DNA of 64,000 bases from Fragilariopsis cylindrus CCMP1102 (taxonomy: Eukaryota > Bacillariophyta > Bacillariophyceae > Bacillariales > Bacillariaceae), in NCBI GenBank assembly GCA_900095095.1, contig FMBT01000323.1, positions 186,001 through 250,000 of the forward strand, written 5' to 3'. Under the pieces are notes generated by a model. It was not told the DNA's origin. It was given only the letters and a program-made list of their open reading frames with translations, and made no database searches. Position numbers and translations under genes: made by a program. Positions 33,809 through 44,945 of the stretch are shown here, piece after piece. Every line of letters begins with the position of its first letter. Position 1 is the first letter of the stretch.

Positions 33809-34554
33809 GATACTAAAATTTATTATTATATTACTTTTCTAGTTCTCAGTATTTTATTTTTGTCCAGATATCGTTGTCTCAATTGAAGACATGAATAATA
33901 AAAACATCATATCCTAAACTACTCACAGGTACTGCCTTAGTTCAGTACTCGTATCGCGCTTCGCCGAGCAAGAAAACATTCTGTACGTAAGTTCTTCTCG
34001 TTGAGTTGAAATCTGCCAGCGCAGCATCACGACTAATAAATCATACTGTATTACTGTATGAACGACCAAAAATTTGCATACCGTAGTTCTTTTAGCGCGT
34101 TCAAACGGCTCTCTAACGCCACCAACAATTATATATTGCCCAAATATTTTCCGTTGCTTTTTATGTGCATGAGCTAGTATGTGGTACAGTCTGTACCTGT
34201 AACGTACGATTTTTTCGAATTATGAATCGAGTCAGTCGAGTCGAGTCGAGTCATGCGAGATTGACTTACTGTATCATGTGTTTTCGTTTATTTCATTTAA
34301 AAAAAAATGAACCAAAGCTTGATCAATAGCTAAATCGGATCAAACAAGAAAAGCACATCACATCACCATCAATGAAGTACCTTACTATACTGTAGCTAGT
34401 TGACACTATAATATTGTAATTGTACGTACTTGTAGTAAGTAAAAGGAAGTGACGACGAACGAACCACGGGAGGTAGTGTATAGCTGTATAAAACGGGCGA
34501 ATTTTTTTTTTTTTTCTAAAAAAAGGCAAAAAGACATTTTATTTTTTATTATAT
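33809..34554. other. Divergent intergenic region
   Basis: Separates the cupredoxin and alpha/beta hydrolase genes, which point away from each other. It contains GTCGA repeats (34227-34250) and T/A runs; no gene is supported. The T-rich tract 34502-34515 lies 40 bases before the hydrolase start codon. Confidence 0.45.
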
Positions 34555-35716
34555 ATGATGAAAGAATCACAATCAGAATCACTTATATCAGAATCAGATT
34601 CAGACGACTATCATGATTCTATTTCTTCCTATCAAGATATAGAAGGAGGAGGTGGAGATGACAACAACATTGAACCTATACCGAATCTTGATATTTATGA
34701 CGGCGATGATGATGATAATGACGAGGAGGAGGAGGAGGATTCATCTACTATTTGGTCCACCATGACATACTTTTCTTCAAGTAGTACGGCACGACGACAA
34801 CGACGTGCTCGTGCTGTTGCTCGTGCTCGTAAAAATAACAATAACGATACGACACGAGTTGCTCTACTCAAATTAATGTATCGACAATATGTTGCTTCCC
34901 AACAGACACAAAATAGTAATAATCCTCAAGCATCATTATGGTTTTTAGGGAAGTTATTTATAGTGGCTGTCTACTTTATTAGTTTAATAGAAGAACCATT
35001 AGATTATATAATGGGTACAACTGCATCGTCATCAACAGCAAATAGTAAAAGAAATTCAAGAGATCAAAACAACAACGATGACAATGATTCAATTACAAAA
35101 GGATATATTAAAACAGATTTAGGAGTAATACATTACATGATATCAAAACCTATGAAACCGAAACCTACACCGATGAAAAAACAGCAACAAATACCGCCAT
35201 CCTCATCCTCATCAACAACAACTCCCAACAACAACACCTATTGTATGTTTCCATTCCTCCAATAGATCCTCAGAGAATTTTATAATGTATTACCATTATT
35301 TGCTGCTAGACACAAACGGCAACAGCAAGGGCAGCAAGGTGACGAAGGACGTATTGTTATTGCTATTGATATAGTAGGTTTTGGGAATAGTTCAAATCCA
35401 TATAATGCATATACAAGTATTGATGATATTGCAACATCTTGTTTATTAGAAGTATGTGATAAATTGTTACTACCCCATATCGACGACAAAAGATTCAAAT
35501 TCCAATAGTTCCAATTCAAAGACTAAGCAATTATTAAACAAATATATTGTCATTGGTAGTAAAGATATAGGTTGTTATATAGCAACAAGTTTAGTATGCG
35601 TTTTCCACAACGAATACAATCATGTATATTAGTGAATTTATGTCATCCGAAGGAATTGAAAATTTCAGGATCATTTACTATCATTATCAACATCAACATC
35701 CACTGGAGGTGGTGAG

Positions 35717-35747
<31 letters not shown>

Positions 35748-36289
35748 TAAGTTATTTTGATTTGAATCAATCCTCTTTATCATTGAATAAATTATGTGTA
35801 TTGCAAAATAAAATAACAAATGCAATTCTATTGAAGCAACGTAAACAACAAGGTATTAAAATACAGAATTTAATCACATATGATTTAGGTAGAGACTCAC
35901 GTCGTATGCAATCATGTCCTATACTTATGATTCAAATTATACGTAAACATAAACGACATAATAATCGAAAACGGACAGAAAATCGTACTCAAGAAGAAGA
36001 ATTACAAGATGATGATAATGATGATGATGACGATGATTCTGATCCATCCATTGTAATAGGTAATGGTGTAAGATTATTTACTACAGCAGCATCAGCAGCA
36101 GCATCAGGAGGAGGAGGAGGAAATGTAAAAATCCGGAATTTATTTGTTGATACCGATAATGATACGGATAACGATGATGATTTAATTAATGAAAATGCAA
36201 AAGAATTTGTATCGATATGTGATGAATTTATACTAACATCAACAAGAGCAAGTGCAAGTGCAGATAATAATGATGTCAAGAGAGTTTGA
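34555..36289 (+). CDS. Alpha/beta-hydrolase-fold protein with acidic N-terminus
   Basis: ATG 34555 starts a Ser/Asp/Glu-rich region (residues 1-70), then an Arg-rich patch and a hydrophobic segment (LWFLGKLFIVAVYFISLIEE, a possible membrane anchor). The fold is suggested by IKTDLGVIHYMISKP, IVIAIDIVGFGNSSNP (the strand-turn before the helix), TSIDDIATSCLLEVCDKLLLP, and KYIVIGSKDIGCYIATSLV followed by RFPQRIQSCILVNLC. The elbow reads G-S-K-D-I-G, so Asp sits where Ser sits in lipases; Asp nucleophiles are known in epoxide hydrolases and dehalogenases. Near the C-terminus, NAKEFVSICDEFIL resembles the last helix of the fold. The frame is interrupted at 35262 and near 35510 and 35598, with at least one further change before 35760. 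Asn repeats (CAA/AAC run at 35710-35747) and Asp repeats lie in between. Exact function unknown. Confidence 0.55.
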
Positions 36290-37217
36290 TTTGAGTTTGA
36301 TGGTGTTATGTTATGTTATATTGTTGGTTGTTTCTAAATCAAGTCAAATCAAATGCATGAATGAATGAATGAATGATTGAGATGAATGAATGAAATGGGG
36401 GATGGAGGAAGATACAGTACTCCTCGAAGTACATTGGCGTACTGTACCGTACTGCGCTACTAGTGGTTCACTGACTGACTGGCCGGCTGCCCGGCTGGCT
36501 GGCTGACTTAGATATCTGCTATTTTTAATTGTTTCTACTTTTTACTTTTTACGTATAATATATTGTAATGTAGTTTGTATGCTACATGCTACATATGCTG
36601 CACTAACTCACCGTACATCAGTAGCAATCAAGTTACTAGTAGTGGGTAGAGGTGCATGCAAGCAATACACGTGAACTTTTCCTTTTCAAGAAAAGGTTTC
36701 TGTTCTTGTCGAAAAAATACTAGGAACCATTACTGAAATGGCGTTCAAATTTTGTTGATATACTGTATTTCAATCTTAGGTGATGATACTTGCTAAAATT
36801 TTCGTTGTTGTTCCTTTTGATTGTGTGTTTGGCCAGTGTTTCTACCACTGCTCATAGTAGTGTTGAATTACAATTTTTCATTTTCATTGATATTTAGGAC
36901 TTTCTTAGTTCTTATTGTCAGTATATATTAATATTACTACGAGGTCGTCGTGGACTAGTATGCTCATACGGTACATTATTTAGGAATACTGTTTGTATCA
37001 ATTGCAAGCAGACTTGGTAAGTTTAGAGTATCGTCATCATAATCGTTTCTGTAATCAAATACTTTGTTTAGCGATAATATAGCTCGGCATCAGTTCGTCT
37101 CTCCCGAGACTCGAATATAAAGTCAGTGCGTTAAGTAGTTAGAGAAGAAGGAGATATTTTTTGTGTAATGGAGCGAAATTCTTTTCTACTATAAAAAAAT
37201 ATCATTTTTTTATTATC

Positions 37218-37512
37218 GTCGCCTCTTGTCATTTTTCTCATTCACGTTTACATAAAACGAGGAGTTAAGTGTAGTTTGAAGAAAGTGGTTACGACTGATT
37301 AATTCATTCATTCTACTCACTCAGATCGCGTTAAATCATCTGTTTTTTTCATTAAGTTGAGGATCTCATTTTCGTCGCCTCTTGTCATTTTTCTCATTCA
37401 CGTTTACATAAAACGAGGAGTTAATTGTAATTTGAAGAAAGTCGACTGATTGCTTCATTCTACTCACTCAGATCGCGTTAAATCATCTGTTTTTCTTTCA
37501 TTAAGTTGAGGA
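37218..37512. repeat. Two-copy tandem duplication with 155-bp period
   Basis: The block beginning cgtcgcctcttgtcattt at 37218 recurs at 37373. Both copies contain acataaaacgaggagttaa and cagatcgcgttaaatcatct and end with cattaagttgagga. The second copy has lost about a dozen bases. It is non-coding. Confidence 0.9.
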
Positions 37513-38029
37513 ATGTCGTTATTAGAATCTTTATTTGGTCATTTCATTTTCTATTCTTCTTTTATTTCTTAGTTACACTCTCACAATATCAATGAATTCT
37601 TTATTGATCCATCAAAAAAGAGAACAAGTTCCCGTGTCGCATAGAAACAAATAATTATTAAACAAGGAAATTGAATTGGTAATCTACATACATGTATCAG
37701 CATGAATCATGCGAAAGCAAACATCGTTAAGTAAATCACAATCATGATTGATAGTGATATTTATTTACTATCCGAACACCACTGAAAAGTTCCAAGAAAT
37801 GATACCGTACGGTACGATTTAAGAAACAAAGACGCGACTTTCAAAGAACAATGATACATGTTCAAGCTTTATCCAGGCTTTCAATTTAATTATTCTCATC
37901 GAATGCTGATGTGTGATGTTTGATCAGATGCTGATGGTGATACCAAATAAAAATACCTAGCTAGCTACTAGTAAAATTGTATAGTCACAGTAGTAGAGTA
38001 AATAAGAAATAGAAATTAAAATTGTGTAG

Positions 38030-38115
38030 TATGTGTGTGTGTAGTATATATATATATATATATATATGTGTATGTAGTATGTGTGTGTGTAGTAGAAATA
38101 TATAGTATGTGTGTA
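38030..38115. repeat. Compound GT/TA microsatellite
   Basis: The unit gtagtatgtgtgtgtgtagta appears twice, separated by a run of TA dinucleotides; a third partial unit follows. Confidence 0.85.
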
Positions 38116-38200
38116 TGATGAATACAAAAATGAATGGCTACTTCGTCTAGACGCGCCTCAGTAGCTCGTGTTAGTTCTGAATGAAATGGTCTTCTCGTGT

Positions 38201-39036
38201 TTACCCAAAGCAGATAGGAGACTGCTGCAATTGCTGCTGCTGCTGCTGCTGCTGCTGCTGATGTAGTATTTTCGTCTGCTTCTGATCTTCTTCTGATATA
38301 GTAGAACCCATGTTGCTGCTATGACGTTGTTTCTTTCTTGGAGGAATAGAAGCTTCTTTTTCCTCTTCTTGGTTGAGAGGTGACGTAGACGTTGACGTTG
38401 AGTTCGTTTCGCTGCTTCCTATACCCTCATTACAATCATCGTAATTACCAATGAATGTTCCTTCTATTTGATAGAATGAACAATCTTCCATACGCAACGT
38501 CTTCTGTTTGCTCTTTTCACCCAATGCAAAACTACCAGTCCATTCATGAAATGGATCAATATTTTCATCTAAACCTTTTGCCATAGTAAATCTAGATGAC
38601 CAATTCAGTGTCGTCGTGTTGTTGTTGTTGTTTCTTTCTTGAGGGACTTGTTCTTTCCTTTCTTCGTAAGCTTGAGCTCGACGAGGAGTACAAATTGTAA
38701 TTTTGTATGAAACGCTTGGACAGGAATATCATCATTAATAGCGACGTCGTAACAAGAACTTGTATATCGTTTGTTGAAACAAGAATTGTCATATCAATTC
38801 GTAATGCATTTGTTGGTACTTTCATTCCAAAGTTACATGATACAACTCTTGGTCGTACTTGCCGACGTTGTTGACGTTCTTGATGTTGCTTCCGTTTTCT
38901 TGAAGGTTCACGACGTTGTGACCCGATTACAGTTGACTCTGTAAGTTTTCTCACAAAGCCTAAGGATGAGGAGGACGGCAACGGACGACGACGACGACGA
39001 AGGAGACGATGTTGATGATGATGAATAGCTAGGCAT
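38201..39036 (-). CDS. Unknown Ser/Gln-rich basic protein
   Basis: I do not recognise the family. ATG at 39036 starts MPSYSSSSTSSPSSSS; the frame then shifts within the TCG repeat to read LGFVRKLTESTVIGSQR, a basic QERQQRRQVR stretch, and a compact conserved-looking segment (VVSCNFGMKVPTNALRID, RYTSSCYDVAINDDIPVQAF, TKLQFVLLVELKL). A third frame gives NWSSRFTMAKGLDENIDPFHEWTG, EDCSFYQIEGTFIGN and a final Gln run encoded by a CTG repeat (38228-38259), ending in SPICFG. The frame changes near 38970, 38780 and 38612; the last two look like single missing bases. The Lys/Arg-rich patches (KKGKNKSLKKE, PPRKKQR) could be nuclear localisation signals. No membrane segment. Confidence 0.45.
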
Positions 39037-40500
39037 GATAGATAGATAGATATAAACTTGTTGATTACTTTTGTTGTGAATTAAATCTGTGTTTTTATGC
39101 CGAATGTCTTGAGTTAGTCAATGTGTTTAGCTTTATGATGGAATACGGTACTGGTAATACGGTACTGGTGATACGGTACTGGTAGTGAATAATAATCTAC
39201 TTGTTTGATGTAAATTATTTGAGATTTGTGAAATATGATACAATTGTGCTGACCAAAAACCAAAAAAAGTGCAATGTTGTGCAATAATAAGGCAATACCG
39301 GTAGCGTGAGATCGTCGAATAAAATACGTTGATACCGGAATTTTAATTCGTGTTCGGGTATTTGAAGCCATTGAACTTAAAAAAGAATGAGCGAAATGAG
39401 TTTTTATCGGAAGATAAAAACTCATTTCGCTTATTCTTTTTTTAAAATGAGGGCATCAACTTGTTTATAATGATTTTTGTGGCGCCACCATTAGATTTAT
39501 AAGATTTAATTAACGATCAGAAATGGTTACGTACAATATTCTTTTGATTTATCAAACTTCACTCAAACACGTATGGAGAATTAAGCTCCGAAGCATAAGT
39601 GAAAACATAATTGTTCTTCTTTTTTTGAATTCATTTAGGAATATTTATTTGTTGAATGTGTATGTCATTGTGTCGATCTAAATACGATTTTAATCGTTGA
39701 TGCTGAACAGTTGAAGTGAAGAGCGAAAGGAACGAGAGACTTTACAAACACGCAGTCCCGATTAGAGTAAATGCTTTTTATTGATGCAATTCCAGTGGTA
39801 CACATTCATTCGTGAATGAAAAATCAGTTCGCTTGTGTCAAAAAGACAGATTACTTTTTCATGACAAAAGAGAAACATCGCTAATTGACATGACATGACA
39901 TCATGATCATCGCGTTCAATATTTGGAATTACTTTGAAGATTCGGAGTAATTCAAGTGTCATGGTACTCCTCAATACTGTACATTGTACCTTGTTCGTCA
40001 CAATTGATTCGATTCGATTCATTCGTGCGTCGCTCACACATAATAAAATCTATAACCAATCCCGAATCAGAACCCTTGTGCGTCCGCGAACAAAAACAAA
40101 GAACAAGAGTACCGCATATGCCAATGACACATAACAAAACTTTTATTCAACAATCAGTTGTATTACATCACTCATCATGTCACGACATACATTGCTGATT
40201 GAGCGAAAAGCGACATCGAGCAAAGCGAACACGAATCGTCGTGATTGTAGGCTTCTCGATTTGGTATTTGATGATGGCATCTGTTATGACGCGCTCATTT
40301 ACAATGTCAATCTACAAAACCATCTTGGCGACGCAGAGCATTCCTTAGAACTCTAATACCGTCATCACATTTTCAGATTTTTGTTTTCGCCCTTGAATAC
40401 TGGTCGTACTGTACCGTCAATCGTCTATCGACTTCGTCGTCATCCTCATCCTCGTCGGCATACACACACACACACACACACAAGGCAGGAAGATCGATCG
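39037..40500. other. Intergenic region with a long hairpin
   Basis: No supported gene. Features: GGTACTGGTAATAC-type repeats (39141-39185), a near-perfect 32-bp-arm hairpin (39376-39444), and GATTC pentamers (40005-40025). A CA run at 40463-40483 precedes the small gene at 40501. Confidence 0.5.
39376..39444. repeat. Near-perfect stem-loop, about 32-bp arms and 4-base loop
   Basis: The left arm 39376-39408 (core gcgaaatgagtttttatc) is the reverse complement of 39413-39444 with a single mismatch (gaatgagcg versus gaataagcg). The loop is ggaa. The outer ends are A-rich and T-rich, like a terminator or a folded small-RNA precursor, but no promoter or gene is attached. Confidence 0.9.
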
Positions 40501-40888
40501 ATGAAGACAGCAAGCACAAAGACCAAGAAGAAATCCATCCGGTTTCACAATGAAGTTATGTTAAAACGAATGCTTAGGTCTTGAAGATTTATCCTTACGT
40601 CGTCAGAATGATATTTGGTCTGTATTGAATAAACAAGATCGGCAATAACACAAGAGAGTAGGAGCAGTAAAGGTGGTGATTCGTCAGCAGCAACAAGATC
40701 ATGATCTGGTCATGATCATCATCTACGTGATGTTAAAGTCAGAGGGTGTATGGGAATTTTCACGTGGAAATAATGCCTATTCTATTGGACTGATCGATTT
40801 TTATGAAGCAGCAGTAATGGCTGTGGCTGCGATCGAAACTCTGGCGGTATCGTCGTCATCGTCATCTCTTCTTCTAAACACACCTTGA
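40501..40888 (+). CDS. RVxF/RGxE-family protein, paralogue 3 (short, frame-broken)
   Basis: ATG 40501 begins MKTASTKTKKKSIRFHNEVML, with K-S-I-R-F in the place of the VRF motif of the genes at 24243 and 44946. After a frame change near 40577 the DNA reads RGLEDLSLRRQNDIWSVLNKQDRQ (RGxE motif), and after further changes near 40640-40680 it reads WEFSRGNNAYSIGLIDFYEAAVMA, matching the S..A...A..DY block of the paralogues. The stretch between the RVxF and RGxE motifs is far shorter than in the other two. It may be a decayed copy or a short member read through missing bases. Function unknown. Confidence 0.5.
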
Positions 40889-41907
40889 ATATCAATTTTG
40901 TATAGGGGATGGAGTTTCCACAGGGACAGTACACACACCAACAAACCACCTGCATCATCAACAAAGCATTTGTTTTTAACAAAAGAATGTGAGCTGATAG
41001 GATAGAGAACTAAATCTTGAAACAGTATAATCTTGAACTATACAATTTACAAATACATTATTGATATTATTGTAGTTAGTAAAGTGTGTATTTGGCTGTA
41101 TACAGTATAGATTGTTAGTGCTAAAGAGTCTAGAAGCTTCCCTTGGGAATGCTTTTGTTACTAGAGATTGTGATATGTTAACATGATAAACTATTGGTGT
41201 TGCTGTTGCTTCAATAATTGATGACAATGATGCCCCTGCTGCTATATTTATTCATTTAGTTTCTGCTTTGCATCTCTTCTAGTAGTCCCCCCTCCTTCTG
41301 TCAAGAAATGACACACATCGTCAGTATGAAAATGTACTACTCCATTATATTTCCTCCCTTCTTCTTCTTCTCCTATTTTCCACAGTACATTGTAGTTATA
41401 AGAACTCAACAAACAATAAACAAGCATTGTACACTGTGATGAAATGATTCACCATATTGCATTAGTTACTCAATACCCATTTCATTAAGAAGTATAATTT
41501 TTGAAGTCAACGAAATGCTTACTGAGAGCAGATCTTGGTGTGTAACAACCTTGACATTATTTATTGTGATGATGTATATATTATCTGCTCTTTGTTTGTG
41601 TATATTTTATGTATGGGTAAGTGTCACACCATTATATTATGTTACAGGGTTGTTGTATCATGAGTAAGGTAGAGAAATCATATACATTATGTTTACACCA
41701 AATGTGGTGGGAGAGTGATGGACTCTCCCTACAAGATGTACACAAGATCCATCAGGGAAGTGTGAATAGAACTGTTGGAGTAAATGTATCTCTCTTTCTA
41801 GACCCTTTTGACAAAGCAGCAGCAGCAGCAGCAGCCAACAACAGTTCTTCTTGTCAGCAAAAAATAGTTATTTTGTCTCGTCTGAGATAATCCCCCCCCC
41901 CCCCCTT

Positions 41908-41939
<32 letters not shown>

Positions 41940-44900
41940 GATGCAACAATGCATTGTAAAATACAAAAATAATTGGAGCTGGAAAACCTGAAACATAACA
42001 CAAAACTGTGAATCATGGCCTAAATTACTAAATGGTGCGCTTATTCTTTCTTAGGAAATAATTGCTATTGTGCTGCTACTACTGGATCACTATCTTAACT
42101 GTTCACTATATCATAGTACATATGTAAATGTCTACCACAATCACAACACATCCAAAGTGCTGAAAGAACTTGCATGCTGCTAACCAACCAAGCAGAAAAT
42201 CTGTCCATTCTACTTGCCACCTTAGCCCCTACTAACCTCTATTCTAATTTTAATGATGTGTGACAAATTGGTGTTGAAAATCTGGAATTTAGCCATAGTG
42301 AACGCAGCAGTAGTTGTGCAGTGAAAGTACACGCAAATATTTTCAGACAAAATGTGAGGACTAGGGTCGTGTGGAAGCAGAGTTAAATCCAACAAATCCT
42401 TCCCATTTCCCTAGTACATGAGGCACCTCTTGCATGTTTATGAGATATGATGATATTGGTAGGAATTTCCCTGTGCATGCTGTATTGCATTCTTCAATGC
42501 AAACCAAAAACTTGTGAAAATGATAGTCAACAAATAGTAAGTGTGTTTTTATCTAACCAGAGAGAAAAAGATACAACCAACAATACTCTACAAGAATAAT
42601 ACTGATGTGCTGTTGTTGTGGAGATTATACTACTGTATGCTGCAGTGATCTATATACTCTTAAATTCTTTCCATTTGTTGTGTGATTATTATTTTATCTT
42701 GCTGTTGTGTTTTTCTGTGGATTGCTATACCCATTGGCACATTAGGTATACCACCAAACAACAGATAAACTTCACATAAATACTTGTGTACACTTCACTA
42801 ATGTTGTTTTCCACTGTAGGATGTTATATATGCATACACACCTTGGTTATATGTATGTGCACCCCACCTTCATGCATACATTTCAAAAGAATAGCAAGAT
42901 TCTCATCTGTCCACTGCTAATACATCCAAAACTTCCGCATGTGTTTGTTCTTGTTGCAACCCAGTTTTACCAATCATGATGGTATGTACCAGTGTATAAT
43001 CATAGATAGTAAAGATTACCAGCAGTTGATGATACTGGACTAGCAGAGATTCCAACCATGCTGTTATAGCATAGCACATGCATGATCAAATGAGTAATTT
43101 TGGAAAACAGGGGTAAACTGCAATTACATTGGTGGTTTGGGATGACGATGCTTCCCATTCATAAGTAATATGTCCTAGTGAAGACAGTGAATCAATTCTG
43201 TGTTCTAATCTACCTGGTGGTATGTTTAAATAATGAAATATGATCAAAATGAAGAACAAAATATCTCATTTGAAAGGGTTGTAGAGAACAACACCAGATG
43301 GGTTGGGTGCACTAGCATCCACATAGAGTGCTAGATCATTATGTGTGCCTCCTACAATTTTTTGTTCCTATGGTTACGGAATGATATTCATTTCACTGTT
43401 GTGGAAGGCACAGAAACAAGATGATTTTTGATCAAAATGAACAACAAAAGATCTCATTTGAAAGGGTTGCAGAGGACAACACCAGATGGGTTGGGTGCAC
43501 TAGCATCCACATAGTGTATAGAACATTGTGTGTGCCTCCTACAATTTTTTTGTGCCTATGGTTACGGAATGATATTCATTTCACTGTTGTGGAAGGCACA
43601 GAAACAAGATGATTTTTGATCAAAATGAAGAACAAAATATCTCATTTGAAAGGGTTGCAGAGGACAACACTAGATGGCTGGTGCACTAGCATCCATCATA
43701 CCCTACCTTAAAGGTCCTCATAATGCTTAGGTTTCTATGGAGGTTATGAAGGTATAGGGTTGCATTAACCACAAAATGGGCCATTTAGGCCCCAAAACAG
43801 GGTTTTCCACTTTTGTGCGCACCTAAGCTAGATCATTGACACAAAGCACCAAGAATAAATTCTCTTTGGTATATATGGTGCACCCCATTCACATTTTTGT
43901 GATCATTCACCTTTTTGAGTGTACTGTATGTCCACAAATATTGCAAATGGGCCATTTTTGGGGGTTATTTGATGTGTGCTGTGTGTGAACCTACATTGTG
44001 AGATACCAGTAGGCTTAGGAGAATAAGGATGTACAGTTCTCCATCCAATAGGTCTATTGTAAACTTCATAATTTACTTTCCAAAAAAAAGATTTTTAGGT
44101 GTATATACTTCATCCAAAGTTATTATTATATACTACACTAACAAATACTAGTAAAATTTGGGCATGATTTAGTTTTTATATTAATGACTAGTTCCACGCG
44201 GAGATTTATTCAATGCTTTCGACACATCCCCCGGACGGAAGCGAAAATTCAAAAAAAGAATGTTGTCTGTTTGAGGGGTGTAACGCACCAAAGTGGTACT
44301 AGTGAACACACACCGATTGGGTGTTTGGGTCACGTACTATACTTTTTATTCACGTCCTCAAGTCCGTAGGCAGTTATTTTCTACTGTACTTAATGCAAAA
44401 AATAAAAGGCATCACCATCATGCGCCCATGCCAGAACGTTAAGATACACCCGTTTTATCTTTTATCACTTCAAAAAGTTTGTTCGTCTGGGCAGTTTTTG
44501 TTATCAGAAGAATTTTCCAGATCCGTTAAAAGTACAGAGTACACGATAGTACAAAAAGACACAACAAAAAACAATTATGCTGAGGTGAACAGAGGAACAG
44601 TATGCAGTAAATAATAATTCACCTTTTCTTATTGCGTGTACCGCAAACGCTATGCCTTGCCATTATGACACCTTCGCTTAGACCAGTGACTTATTGTATG
44701 CACCAATTCACTGCTCTCACTTGACCCCTGCCTCAAGTCACATTGCATTGAAACCGCCATTGAAAGGTGAAATGCACCAGCGAAAGGGAAAGGCAAACGC
44801 AAACACAAACAGAACGTATTACTTTCAAGAAAAGTTAGACGAAGACGAAGAAGATTGGTTTGATAATAAAATTACTACCACTTTTACTCCACTAAGGTAA

Positions 44901-44945
44901 AATAAGAAACAACATAAAACTTTGAAAAGACAAAGAAGCTATACT
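40889..44945. other. Long non-coding region with dispersed repeat copy B
   Basis: About 4 kb without a supported gene. It contains a 14-base C run followed by a CA run (41892-41939), a CAG run (41816-41835), and repeat copy B (43242-44181). The stretch 41240-43240 has the same even, tactgta-rich texture as 25950-27300. Open frames of 60-97 codons at 43421-44614 lie inside the repeat or show no motif. Confidence 0.5.
43242..44181. repeat. Dispersed repeat family, copy B (about 0.94 kb)
   Basis: Same family as 14541-15391, same orientation. The first part is a tandem array with units starting (gatcaaaatgaa) at 43242, 43430 and 43618, an exact 188-bp period. Each full unit includes ctcatttgaaagggttg, gggtgcactagcatccaca and cactgttgtggaaggcac. 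The unique part then runs parallel to copy A to the shared end gggcatgatttagtt. An extra insertion of about 60 bases near 44040-44090 is absent from copy A. Confidence 0.9.

Larger units (their letters stand above)
36290..38200. other. Long intergenic region with tandem duplication
   Basis: No supported gene in 1.9 kb between convergent genes. Contains GAATG repeats (36356-36395), a two-copy 155-bp duplication (37218-37512), and a GT/TA microsatellite block (38030-38110). Confidence 0.5.

Noticed and set aside
40000-40030. tRNA-like gattcgattcgattc stretches
   Set aside because: They are pentamer repeats; no acceptor, D, anticodon or T arms can be formed around them. No tRNA was found in the window.
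41300-44200. Possible retroelement or autonomous transposon in the gene-free repeat region
   Set aside because: No open frame of useful length and no polymerase, integrase or transposase motif on either strand; only the non-coding dispersed repeat is supported.
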